From assembly GCA_035625915.1 (NCBI GenBank), contig DASPOR010000031.1:1-41301 (forward strand): a DNA stretch of 41,301 nt, read 5' to 3'. Positions within the stretch are counted from its first letter, which is position 1. Every line of letters begins with the position of its first letter. Source of the DNA: Alphaproteobacteria bacterium (GTDB taxonomy: Bacteria; Pseudomonadota; Alphaproteobacteria; JACZXZ01). Below, piece after piece: positions 25,274 to 33,021 of this stretch. The notes beneath the pieces are model-generated. The model saw nothing but the letters and a program-made list of their open reading frames with translations. It did not search any database and was not told the DNA's origin. The translations under genes were made by a program, and so were the position numbers.

Positions 25274-26256
25274 GGGCTTCGCCGCTCGCTCGGGGTCACG
25301 GTGCGTTTCTCGAACCGCATGTCGCGCAGCAAAGTCAGCTCGACGGAGCGGCCGATCCGGCCGGCTCCGAGAAGGCGGATGAGGTCGTCGGCACCCGCAA
25401 CGGGCGCGCCATCGAGGGCAATGATGACATCGCCATCGCGAAGGCCACCCCGCGCCGCCGGGCCGCCGGGCTCGAGCGCCTCGATGCGGACCGCGCGAGC
25501 GCCAGCACCGGATGCCACCGCGATCCGCCGCGGCAGCGGCACGGTTTGCGCGGCGATGCCGAGATGGGCACGGCGGACGCGGCCATGCCCGACGAACTCG
25601 CCGACGACAAACAGCGCCACGTTGCTCGACACCGCAAAGCAGAGACCCTGTGCGCCGCCGATCATTGCCGTGTTGATCCCGACCACAAGGCCGGAGCCAG
25701 CGACGAGCGGCCCGCCCGAATTGCCGGGATTGAGGGCCGCGTCCGTCTGGATGACATCGTCGATGAGCCGCCCGCTGCCCGAGCGCAGGGACCGCCCGAG
25801 CGCCGATACGACACCCGCGGTAACCGTTGATTCGAAGCCAAAGGGGTTACCGATCGCGACCACAAGGTGACCGCGCCGAAGTGTCTTGGAATCGCCAAGT
25901 ACTGCTACCGGCGTCCCGTTGGGCAGGTCAGCTCGCAAAAGCGCGAGATCGGTGTCCGGATCGTCGCCAATGATCTGGGCTTCGATTTCGTGGCCCGCGG
26001 GAAGGCCGAGGACGAGGTGCGCCGCCCCCGCCACGACGTGGCTGTTGGTCAGCACCATGCCGTCGCCCGCGATAACAACGCCCGATCCGATCCCGCGCCG
26101 GCGGCCGCGCCCCCCGCTCGCGACACGCACGACGGCCGGCCCCACCCGCTCAGCCACCTCGCCGACTATTCGCGAATATGCGTCGAGCGCGGCCTCCGCC
26201 GAACGGGCGGCGTCAGGATCGCCATCGATCGGGGATGTCGGTACGGAATCGAACAT
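25270..26256 (-). CDS. HtrA/Do-like serine protease with PDZ domain, apparently cytoplasmic
   Basis: A 328-residue S1C protease. The triad is complete: His in MVLTNSHVVAGAAHLVLGLP, Asp in GDDPDTDLALLRADLPNG, Ser in AALNPGNSGGPLVAGSGLVV. A PDZ domain follows (~230-320: GGPAARGGLRDGDVIIALDG). It should cut unfolded or tagged proteins, with PDZ control. Starting at MFDSVPTSPIDGDPD there is no signal peptide or transmembrane helix, so it is probably cytosolic, unlike DegP/DegQ. An upstream extension of the frame overlaps the regulator gene and is not used. It is the last gene of a three-gene operon with a LuxR-type regulator (24 bases upstream) and a degenerate HtrA. Confidence 0.92.
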   Translation of the reverse strand: MFDSVPTSPIDGDPDAARSAEAALDAYSRIVGEVAERVGPAVVRVASGGRGRRRGIGSGVVIAGDGMVLTNSHVVAGAAHLVLGLPAGHEIEAQIIGDDPDTDLALLRADLPNGTPVAVLGDSKTLRRGHLVVAIGNPFGFESTVTAGVVSALGRSLRSGSGRLIDDVIQTDAALNPGNSGGPLVAGSGLVVGINTAMIGGAQGLCFAVSSNVALFVVGEFVGHGRVRRAHLGIAAQTVPLPRRIAVASGAGARAVRIEALEPGGPAARGGLRDGDVIIALDGAPVAGADDLIRLLGAGRIGRSVELTLLRDMRFEKRTVTPSERRSP

Positions 26257-26281
26257 GGCGATCCTCAGAGATGGGCGGCCC

Positions 26282-26659
26282 TCAGAGATGAATGACGCCG
26301 AGCCGTGCCGCTTGGGCGACCGCATCGGTGCGCCCGGTCGCGTCGAGCTTGTCGAGGAGCGAGCCAACGTGGAATTTCGCGGTGTGAACCGAGATTCCAA
26401 GACGCCGGGCGATCGTCTTGTTCGACGCTCCCTCCGCCAGCAAGACGAGGACCTCGAGCTCGCGCGGGGTCAATCCCGTGTCGACCTCCGCAGGGGACGC
26501 GCGTTCGGGCGAGACCACGAGGACATCGCCGCGCTCCCCCGGTGCGGCCAATCGGACATCCGGCAGCTCAGCGAGTAGCAGGGCCAGTCGATCCGCAAGA
26601 TCGGCGTCGCCGACATCGAGCGCGATCACGATCGGCCCATGATCCTTCTTGCCGTTCAA
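26282..26659 (-). CDS. LuxR-type DNA-binding regulator with a truncated receiver
   Basis: A 125-residue protein. The C-terminal half is a clear LuxR/FixJ helix-turn-helix: LTPRELEVLVLLAEGASNKT followed by IARRLGISVHTAKFHVGSLL. The N-terminal ~55 residues look like the first half of a receiver (GPIVIALDVGDADLADRLA ... GDVLVVSPE) but stop where the phospho-acceptor region would be; VVSP replaces the usual D. So it is unlikely to be phosphorylated. The start is TTG at 26659, overlapping the stop of the upstream gene (TTGA), which implies translational coupling. It probably regulates the operon it sits in, between two HtrA-like genes. Confidence 0.85.
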   Translation of the reverse strand: MNGKKDHGPIVIALDVGDADLADRLALLLAELPDVRLAAPGERGDVLVVSPERASPAEVDTGLTPRELEVLVLLAEGASNKTIARRLGISVHTAKFHVGSLLDKLDATGRTDAVAQAARLGVIHL

Positions 26660-27540
26660 CCCTCGGGCCTTTCGCCGACCGCCAGTTCGATATCCCGAGG
26701 TTCGCCCCCGCGCTTGATCGATAGCCTCGCGACCGCGCCGACACTGTCAGGGCCAAGAGCGCCGAGAAGTGCCCGGATTCCCTGAAGGGGCTGCCCGTCC
26801 CAAGCGACGATTACGTCGCCCTGACGAACGCCGGCCGCGACACCGGGACCTTTGGCATCGACACTCGTGACCATGGCGCCCACACCGCCCCCATCTACCC
26901 TGACGAGTTGAAGTGCGAGGCCCAAATAGCCGCGGGCAATTCGCCCATGACTTTCGAGCTTGGCGGCAACACGGTCGATTGTGGTGGTGGGAATCACCAG
27001 AACGCGCCGCCGGGGACCGAATACCGCCATTCCGATGACGCCGCCAGCGGGTTCGATCGCAAGACCGCCTTCGGCCGATCGGCGCAAGTTGGCATCGAGC
27101 TCGATTCGCGCATCGATCGAGCCGCCGCGCAGGCTTTGCCATTTATCACCCGCACGCGACACGACGCCGAGGGCCGCGGTGGCCGCACCGGCATCCGATC
27201 CGACGACGATCGCGAGCGAGCCGGCCGCCACGGCATTGGCCGAGTCGAGTTTCGGCTTCGGTAGATTTCGATCAGTGCGGAGAAGAGCGACGTCGGTCGT
27301 CGGATCGCGTCCTACGAGCGTTGCAGCCACCCTTTCCCCGCCTTGCAGGATAACGGCGATCTCGCCCTCCTCGGCCAAGGTCTCGTCGGCGGTGACGATA
27401 AGGCCCGGGCGCCAGAAAAAGCCACTTGCGCGCGAGCGGTGGGAATGCACAGCGACAACGCATGGCGCGGTACGTTCGACAAGGTCGGCGATGGCGTGCG
27501 AGAAAGATTGAAGATGGGAAGTCGGGGTTTGATCGGTCAT
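26656..27540 (-). CDS. HtrA-like PDZ protein with degenerate protease site (pseudoprotease)
   Basis: A 294-residue paralogue of the neighbouring HtrA. It has the same layout: protease-like domain (~10-195) then a PDZ domain (~205-285, GPGVAAGVRQGDVIVAWDGQ). The Asp segment is kept (GRDPTTDVALLRTDRN). The His segment reads GLIVTADETLAEEGEIAV, with Glu-Thr where NSHVV should be, so the catalytic His is missing. The Ser loop reads DANLRRSAEGGLAIEPAGG instead of NPGNSGGPLV. Loss of the His and the oxyanion loop argues for a non-catalytic scaffold, adaptor or substrate-sensing subunit. There is no signal peptide at MTDQTPTSHLQSFSHA. It is the first gene of the operon; its stop overlaps the start of the LuxR gene. 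Confidence 0.88.
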   Translation of the reverse strand: MTDQTPTSHLQSFSHAIADLVERTAPCVVAVHSHRSRASGFFWRPGLIVTADETLAEEGEIAVILQGGERVAATLVGRDPTTDVALLRTDRNLPKPKLDSANAVAAGSLAIVVGSDAGAATAALGVVSRAGDKWQSLRGGSIDARIELDANLRRSAEGGLAIEPAGGVIGMAVFGPRRRVLVIPTTTIDRVAAKLESHGRIARGYLGLALQLVRVDGGGVGAMVTSVDAKGPGVAAGVRQGDVIVAWDGQPLQGIRALLGALGPDSVGAVARLSIKRGGEPRDIELAVGERPEG

Positions 27541-27773
27541 GGGGGCTCTCCTATCCTGGCCCTCAATGTGGGACCACCGCACCGCCAGGGCCACTGCCCG
27601 GACGGGCAGGGCGCCGAATCGAGGACGAAATTCCGGTCGCAGCGCTCACGCAGCCCGTGGAAATCAGTCAAGGCCGCATTGTCGGGTGCTACGAGGTTCG
27701 GTGCATGCACGCCAGCGAACCTCATTCGGGCCAAGCCCGTGACATCCATCGAACGGCATTTTCCGAGCGCGCG

Positions 27774-29564
27774 TTAGCTGTCGGGGTCGATCCCTTCGTG
27801 AAGCTGGCCACCTCGCATGAGTCGGCGCGCCATGTCGGCCGTCTGCAGAGCCGCGCGCTCAGTCGGCGCGTGAGCGGCGAGGTAGCGCGCGACGGCCACC
27901 AGGATGTGGCGTCCCTCCGCACCATCGCCCCATTCGCGAAATTGGCGAACGCCGGCCTCCAGCATCTGATAAGCATGAAACCCTGCATCCTCGCGCAAGA
28001 GCGCATAGGCGAGAGTGCCGATCAACGCTTCGCTTGGGTGGCCGAGCAGCAGGTACCGGGCGACCAGCCGAGCGGCTTGATCTACTTGACGCTGGCGATC
28101 GAATGATTCGAGCAAAGCCGCGCGAAGCTCCTTGGCGTCGGAAGGCAAGTGATCGAGCCGGTCGCCCTCCTCGCCCGGCAAGCGGGCCGGCGGTACGTTC
28201 AGATAGCGCGTGAGGTAGACCGCGATGGCGCCGTGAAAGACCCCGCGCACCGCTTCCATATGCTTGGCATCGCCGACGTTTTCGGTGCCGATCCGCTTAA
28301 GTGCCTGGTGCACCGCGTTGCAGTACGTGAATGCGTGGTGCGCCGCCTCCCAATCGGCATGCTCATTTGCCGTCCCAAATCGGGCGACGCGCAGCGCTGC
28401 TGCATAGGCCAGCGACCGCGACAGATCGATCGGTGCTGCACCAGTGACGATTGCCTCTTTCAGGGCTCGGATGATTGACCCCGGGTCGTCGACAAGGAGT
28501 GCCTGCGCGAGCGGCTCGTGTTGGGACCAGCCCCCGATCGCGCGCCCCGCGGCAAAGAGAGCGGAGAATTCGGGGACGGCGCCCTCAATCAAGGCCACGA
28601 GGTCCACGGGCTGGCGCCAAGCGGTCGATTCCTCGGCACCCCGAGCACCGACCATTTGTCCAACGACCGTCGGCAAAATCTCAGCGGCGTGTTGCCAGCC
28701 GATCAGGTCGAGGCATTCAAAGGCCTTGTTGACGAAATCGAGCGAATGGCCGCCGTCAGCGAACGTCCGGTCGGTCTCGGCGGCGAAAAGCAAGTCCGCA
28801 AGATTCGACGGTGTGGCCCCCGCTGCAATGCAGGTCATCACCGTGCGTTCGGCGCCATCGCGATGTCGAACGGCGACCCAACGTCGGAGCCAATGCTTGA
28901 GCGTCGAAAGCTCCGGCGTTCCCGACATCGCCGCCCGCTCGCGTCGTGGCGCTTCGCCATCGCAATCGGCCGCCACATGGCGAATGCCATGAAACAGCGC
29001 TAGGTAGGCCTCCTCCTCGCTGAGTGCCGGCAGCAGATTGCCGAGTGCCGTAAGGATCGTCATGCCCGAACTCCAGCCGTCCCGGTTCTTGGCGCCGAAC
29101 AACGCGGCCTGACGCAGAATGTCGGCCGAGGGCATCGCGGTTGAACGAAGCGCTTGCACGGCTTTGGCAATGACAAGGCCAATATCGTGAGCCATTCCGT
29201 CTTCAAGTTTCTGACGCCAATGGGCCACGGGATCGGCATACCCGAACGTCGGTCTGACCCACACTTCGCCGTCGCGCACCTCGACCGGGCACGTCGGAAT
29301 GTCATCCGCCCATAGGTCGAACGTGCATCCGCTTGCAATCTCGAAGCGGGCATGGTGCCAGTGACAGGTCAGGATTCCATCCTCGACGCTGCCTCGATCA
29401 AGTGGAAAGCCCATGTGCGGGCAGCGGTTGTCGAGGGCGAAGACCTTTCCGGCGTCGTGGACGATCAATAAAGGCCGATGGCGACCGCGGACGACGATCC
29501 TGCCTTTCGTTTTCAACTCATCGATCCTGCCAACAAAGACAAAGCTCTGATCCGGAAGGTCCAT
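27774..29564 (-). CDS. Rieske [2Fe-2S] protein fused to a long helical domain
   Basis: A 596-residue protein. Residues ~1-105 are a Rieske domain with both ligand boxes: Cys and His in DNRCPHMGFPLDRGSVEDG, then Cys and His in ILTCHWHHARFEIASGCTF. The remaining ~480 residues are alpha-helical and unlike a Rieske oxygenase catalytic domain; there is no 2-His-1-carboxylate motif of that kind. It has conserved-looking histidine segments (YLALFHGIRHVAADCDG, ADGGHSLDFVNKAFECL, IGWQHAAEILPTVVG, WEAAHHAFTYCNAVHQAL). The start at 29564 (MDLPDQSFVFVGRID) follows GGAAAG and is preferred over an upstream frame extension. Function unknown: electron delivery to a metal site in the helical part is a guess. 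Confidence 0.78.
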   Translation of the reverse strand: MDLPDQSFVFVGRIDELKTKGRIVVRGRHRPLLIVHDAGKVFALDNRCPHMGFPLDRGSVEDGILTCHWHHARFEIASGCTFDLWADDIPTCPVEVRDGEVWVRPTFGYADPVAHWRQKLEDGMAHDIGLVIAKAVQALRSTAMPSADILRQAALFGAKNRDGWSSGMTILTALGNLLPALSEEEAYLALFHGIRHVAADCDGEAPRRERAAMSGTPELSTLKHWLRRWVAVRHRDGAERTVMTCIAAGATPSNLADLLFAAETDRTFADGGHSLDFVNKAFECLDLIGWQHAAEILPTVVGQMVGARGAEESTAWRQPVDLVALIEGAVPEFSALFAAGRAIGGWSQHEPLAQALLVDDPGSIIRALKEAIVTGAAPIDLSRSLAYAAALRVARFGTANEHADWEAAHHAFTYCNAVHQALKRIGTENVGDAKHMEAVRGVFHGAIAVYLTRYLNVPPARLPGEEGDRLDHLPSDAKELRAALLESFDRQRQVDQAARLVARYLLLGHPSEALIGTLAYALLREDAGFHAYQMLEAGVRQFREWGDGAEGRHILVAVARYLAAHAPTERAALQTADMARRLMRGGQLHEGIDPDS

Positions 29565-29747
29565 GGCCACTTTCCCCTGAACGGCGCCAGCAAAGCCCCA
29601 CCCGCCCTGAGCTATGCGCAATTCATGCAGCTGAACGGCCTGCCGCGCGAGCGACGTATCCTTAAACTTAGGTTCCAAACCCGCCAGATCCAACAAGTAA
29701 CGATCGCCGACATCGACCGAACGGTCGGCACTCGCGTTTGACCGTCA

Positions 29748-29770
29748 AGATTGGAGAATATTCTCAATCT
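29748..29770. promoter_or_regulatory. Near-perfect palindrome, possible operator
   Basis: GAGAATATTCTC at 29754-29765 is a perfect 12-bp palindrome. The flanks AGATTG and AATCT continue the symmetry with one extra G. It lies about 190 bases upstream of the Rieske gene start on the minus strand. It could bind a dimeric regulator, but no regulator is adjacent. Confidence 0.4.
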
Positions 29771-29832
29771 CAAAGAGTCACTCTCGGCAATTGTGGCGCT
29801 GTGTTGACGCCGCGCGACAGCGAGGCGGCGGT

Positions 29833-29946
29833 CCGGTCGAGCGGAGAGCGCAAGACGTCAAGCGCAAGCTTCAGATGGTCTTTCAAAATCCCGACAGCAC
29901 GCTCAATTCAAGCCATTCAGTCGGCTTTGCGATCGACCGAAGCGTG
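29833..29946 (+). pseudogene. Remnant of an oligopeptide/dipeptide ABC transporter ATPase
   Basis: In one plus-strand frame the text VERRAQDVKRKLQMVFQN, then PDSTLNSSHSVGFAIDRS, is the Q-loop region of DppD/DppF/GsiA-type ATPases ('...RRxIQMVFQNPDSTLNP.H.VG'). No Walker A lies upstream in frame, and no signature or Walker B lies downstream, so only about 38 codons remain. It is bounded by the end of an FAD oxidase on the other strand. The lost gene fits the neighbouring amine/peptide-catabolism genes. Confidence 0.72.
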
Positions 29947-29983
29947 TCGAGCCCGCATTTTAGGATTGAGGAAGCATTGTCAG

Positions 29984-31162
29984 TCATGCTTCGGACAACT
30001 GCTCCTGCCCTCGCGGCGACCACGGAATCCACCCGTGCCGCGCCTTCCAATCCTCCGGAAGATCGGCGAAGCGCGACAAGGTCAGCTGCGACAGATCCGC
30101 GAAATCGCACCGACCTTGAGTGATCAATTGCATGATCGCGCGGCCCGAGGCCGGCGAAAGTCCGAATCCGACGCTCGACATGGTGGCGATCACCACGTTC
30201 GAAGGGTCGTTCAGCCTATCCAAGATGGGTCGCCCATCCGGCGTATTTTCAATCACGCCCGACCAGCTTCTGATCACGCGGACATGGCCGATCTTCGGAA
30301 ACAATTCACGCAGCCGTCGGGCAAGGTTTCGCACGATTGGCGTGTTCGCCGCCTTGGGCGTGCGCGCATCCGGCAAGTGCAGCCATTCGTGAGGACCGCC
30401 GCCATAGGCTAGATTACCTCGCAGCGTCTGCCGCCCATAGAGACCGTTGCCATCGGCGCCGCCGTGACGAATGAGCGGCAATGGCTCGGTGACGATCATC
30501 TCCGCGCGTGCGGGTGCAAGCGGCACGTTGACATCCACCATCGCCGCCAGTTGTGCCGTGTGCGGCCCTCCGGCGATGACCACCGCGTCGCAGCCGATCG
30601 TTCCTTGATCGGTCCGCACCGCCGTGACCCTATCACCACGCCGTTCGATCCCGATGACGGTCGTATGCTGTAGGATAGCACCGCCCAGATCCTGGATCGC
30701 CCAGGCGTAGGCCTGCGCGGTGCGCTGCGGATTGGCATGGCCTCCAAAATGAAGGAGCATTCCGCCCGCGAACTCGTCTGGAACCCAAGGCACCAGCTCC
30801 CGCACGCTCTTCGCGTCCAGAACGTCGGCATTGAAGCCTTGCATCAGCGCGAGATTTACACCTCTCGAGAGGTGCGCGAACTGCACTGCATTCAGTGCTA
30901 TGCGAATGCGGCCTCGCCGGTATTCGGTGGGATAGCCCAGCAACTCGTCCATCATGGGCCATAGCCGCTGCTCCTCGACGAAGAGCGGGGAATAGGGATG
31001 TGTGGCGCCCCCACCGTTGCGCCCGGAAGCTTCCCAGCCAACGATGCCCTTCTCGACCACTGTGACGCCAATGCCTTCGCGCCGAAGCCACCAAGCCGTG
31101 GACAAGCCGGTGACGCCGCCCCCGATCACAATGACATGCGCAGTTTCCCTGGCCGTACTCAT
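29984..31162 (-). CDS. FAD-dependent amine/amino-acid oxidase (OoxB/HcnC/DadA-like)
   Basis: A 392-residue DAO-family flavoprotein. The dinucleotide-binding motif HVIVIGGGVTGLSTAWWLRR comes first, then the substrate-domain segment EASGRNGGGATHPYSPLFVE. Near the end is RSWSGVIENTPDGRPILDRL, then SVGFGLSPASGRAIMQLI, the usual C-terminal FAD contact. The start (MSTARETAHV) overlaps the stop of the upstream oxidoreductase by four bases (ATGA), so the two are translated together. This pairing matches opine oxidase (OoxA/OoxB) and hydrogen-cyanide synthase (HcnB/HcnC) subunits, and suggests oxidation of an imino acid, opine or N-alkyl amino acid. A longer frame upstream is not used. Confidence 0.9.
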   Translation of the reverse strand: MSTARETAHVIVIGGGVTGLSTAWWLRREGIGVTVVEKGIVGWEASGRNGGGATHPYSPLFVEEQRLWPMMDELLGYPTEYRRGRIRIALNAVQFAHLSRGVNLALMQGFNADVLDAKSVRELVPWVPDEFAGGMLLHFGGHANPQRTAQAYAWAIQDLGGAILQHTTVIGIERRGDRVTAVRTDQGTIGCDAVVIAGGPHTAQLAAMVDVNVPLAPARAEMIVTEPLPLIRHGGADGNGLYGRQTLRGNLAYGGGPHEWLHLPDARTPKAANTPIVRNLARRLRELFPKIGHVRVIRSWSGVIENTPDGRPILDRLNDPSNVVIATMSSVGFGLSPASGRAIMQLITQGRCDFADLSQLTLSRFADLPEDWKARHGWIPWSPRGQEQLSEA

Positions 31163-32742
31163 TTCTCGGCCCCGAAAATGATGCGTTCCGCCCAGTCTTC
31201 GGCGTTCTCGTTCACCTTTTCCCAATGGGGGAGCCATTGTGTGGGGATGCCAAACCATGCCGTCCAGTCGGCCCTGATCTGAGCGGACTCGTCATGGGCC
31301 GCCAGCACCGAAAGAGGCAAGGGGCGCAGCGGCGCGCGATAGCTCGGCATCGGCACCGTACCGCTCGATTGGTTGCCCTGCATCGCAAGCAATACCTGCA
31401 CCTGTTCGCGACAGCGCCGGCCTTGGCACGCCCCCATGCCAGCGCGCGTCAGTCGCTTGACCTGATCCTGGTTCAGGGGCCCATCGACGGCCAATGTTCT
31501 GAGATCGCGCCCGGCGGATTTTTTGTCGTCCCATTTCAGATAGCGCGGCGGGCGGACGCCAAGGAGGTCGCGAAGCGTCACCTCCTCGCAGCGGCAAATC
31601 GTGAGCATCGCCGCATCCGGTCCGGCATGCGCCCGCATCCACTGCCGCCGCTTCGCGTCGCGATCATAGCCGCGCGCGTCGAGCACCGGAGCATCGTCGG
31701 GCACTGAAAGGCCGCTGTCGCGCGCCGCCCGGCGCGCGGCAATCCGCCCGGCATCCTGTGCGAGGGCGGGATCGAGGAGCCGAGAATCGGTTACTCCAGC
31801 GCAATCGCCCGCCGCGTAAATGCCCGCAACCGACGTGCGGCCCCAACCATCCGTTGTCGGGACATACCCGCCCAAGGTCGGCTCGAACGTCATTGCGCAA
31901 CCAAGGAGATCGAACATCTCCACATTGGGCACCACGTCCAGCGCAGAGACGATCGTGTCGCACGCGATTTCAAGCGCGTCGCCGCCGGCGACGGGCGAAA
32001 TCACGATGGCCTCGACCTCAGGCCCGACACGGACCTCGCGCACCACCCAACCCGCGTACACGTCCACGCCCAAATCGCGGACCGTTGCATCGGATGTGGG
32101 GGCGACGTCGACGACGGCGGCGACCGGCAACTCGTTCGTCTGCGCTTGGCGCACGCAGCGTACCCCGGCAGCACCAGCACCCAGCACCACGACGCGCCGA
32201 CCGGCGAAACTGTCATAGAGCGCCGTCGCGGCGGCGAACCCCTGGGCACCCATGACGCCGGGACTGTCCCAGCCAGGGAACGCGAGCGCCAAGTCGCGTG
32301 CACCCGCGGCGACGATCATACGCTCGAACCCTATCAGCCAGGATTGCTCCTCGTTGGCGAGCGCCAGTATCCGGCTCGGTAGCGCCTGACTGGTCGGCCC
32401 CTCGATGAATGCCGCCCAGGCATAATGGCCAAGGCGCACGTCCACGCCCGCCTCGAATGCCTGTTCGAGATCCGGTCGTGCAGCGACGATGCGCTCGAGC
32501 ATGCGTGGCTGGTTTTGCACGGCTGCGGTCATGCGCTCGCCGAACATCCACGGCACGTCAATTCCGATCAGCGCCGAGGCGACCGGGTGCTCGTCCACGA
32601 GCATCACGCGCAGACCTAACCCGGCGGCCTCTATCGCGGCGGCAAGCCCTGCCGGACCTGCACCCACCACGACAAGTGGCACATGGTCCGTCAGAGGAAA
32701 TTCCTTGCCGGCAATGGACGTCCGATCAATGAGTTTGGACAT
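31159..32742 (-). CDS. NAD(P)/FAD oxidoreductase with BFD-type [2Fe-2S] domain (OoxA/HcnB-like)
   Basis: A 527-residue flavoprotein. An N-terminal FAD motif (LVVVGAGPAGLAAAIEAAGL) is followed by a second nucleotide-binding motif (VVVLGAGAAGVRCVRQAQTN) and FAD-site GIYAAGDCAGVTDSRLLDPA. Near the C-terminus, cysteines in TICRCEEVTLRDLLG and GACQGRRCREQVQVLLA form the bacterioferritin-associated ferredoxin-like cluster site. This is the alpha-type subunit of opine oxidase/HCN synthase/proline dehydrogenase complexes, passing electrons from the DAO subunit downstream. AGGGA precedes the ATG. The small HcnA/OoxC-like ferredoxin that often completes such complexes was not found on either side. Confidence 0.9.
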   Translation of the reverse strand: MSKLIDRTSIAGKEFPLTDHVPLVVVGAGPAGLAAAIEAAGLGLRVMLVDEHPVASALIGIDVPWMFGERMTAAVQNQPRMLERIVAARPDLEQAFEAGVDVRLGHYAWAAFIEGPTSQALPSRILALANEEQSWLIGFERMIVAAGARDLALAFPGWDSPGVMGAQGFAAATALYDSFAGRRVVVLGAGAAGVRCVRQAQTNELPVAAVVDVAPTSDATVRDLGVDVYAGWVVREVRVGPEVEAIVISPVAGGDALEIACDTIVSALDVVPNVEMFDLLGCAMTFEPTLGGYVPTTDGWGRTSVAGIYAAGDCAGVTDSRLLDPALAQDAGRIAARRAARDSGLSVPDDAPVLDARGYDRDAKRRQWMRAHAGPDAAMLTICRCEEVTLRDLLGVRPPRYLKWDDKKSAGRDLRTLAVDGPLNQDQVKRLTRAGMGACQGRRCREQVQVLLAMQGNQSSGTVPMPSYRAPLRPLPLSVLAAHDESAQIRADWTAWFGIPTQWLPHWEKVNENAEDWAERIIFGAEK

Positions 32743-32969
32743 CGCGTCCCTCTCCCGGCTTAACCTTGGGCGATGTTGCGCGAACCGTAGGCGCCGCCCC
32801 GAGGCATCGGCGGCAAAAGGTTAGCGGCTCATGCTCGATAAGGCCAGATTCGTATCAGAACGCGGCTCGACGGTGTTCCGGTTCCTGGGCATTGTCATTG
32901 AGTCCGGGCGCCTCGAACGCGTGCCGCTCGGACCCCTTGTTTTGGCGTGCCGACGTGCGATGCTAGTGT

Positions 32970-32988
32970 GGCGAATCCGAAATTCGCC
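32970..32988 (+). repeat. Hairpin resembling the dispersed repeat, upstream of an FAD oxidase
   Basis: GGCGAAT and ATTCGCC form a perfect 7-bp stem with a 5-base loop. The sequence just before and into it, CTAGTGTGGCGAAT (32963-32976), matches the start of the repeats at 16459 (minus) and 21471 (plus); over the first 19 bases 16 match the 21471 copy. It sits in the 279-base divergent space upstream of the FAD oxidase at 33022. Confidence 0.5.
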
Positions 32989-33021
32989 GCATCAGCTCGT
33001 CGAGTGAAAGCGAGGCAATCG

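Larger units (their letters stand above)
29565..29983. other. Intergenic region with a palindrome and an ABC ATPase remnant
   Basis: About 419 bases with no intact gene. It contains a near-perfect palindrome (29748-29770) upstream of the Rieske gene and a fragment of an oligopeptide ABC ATPase (29833-29946, plus strand). The rest shows nothing convincing. Confidence 0.6.
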
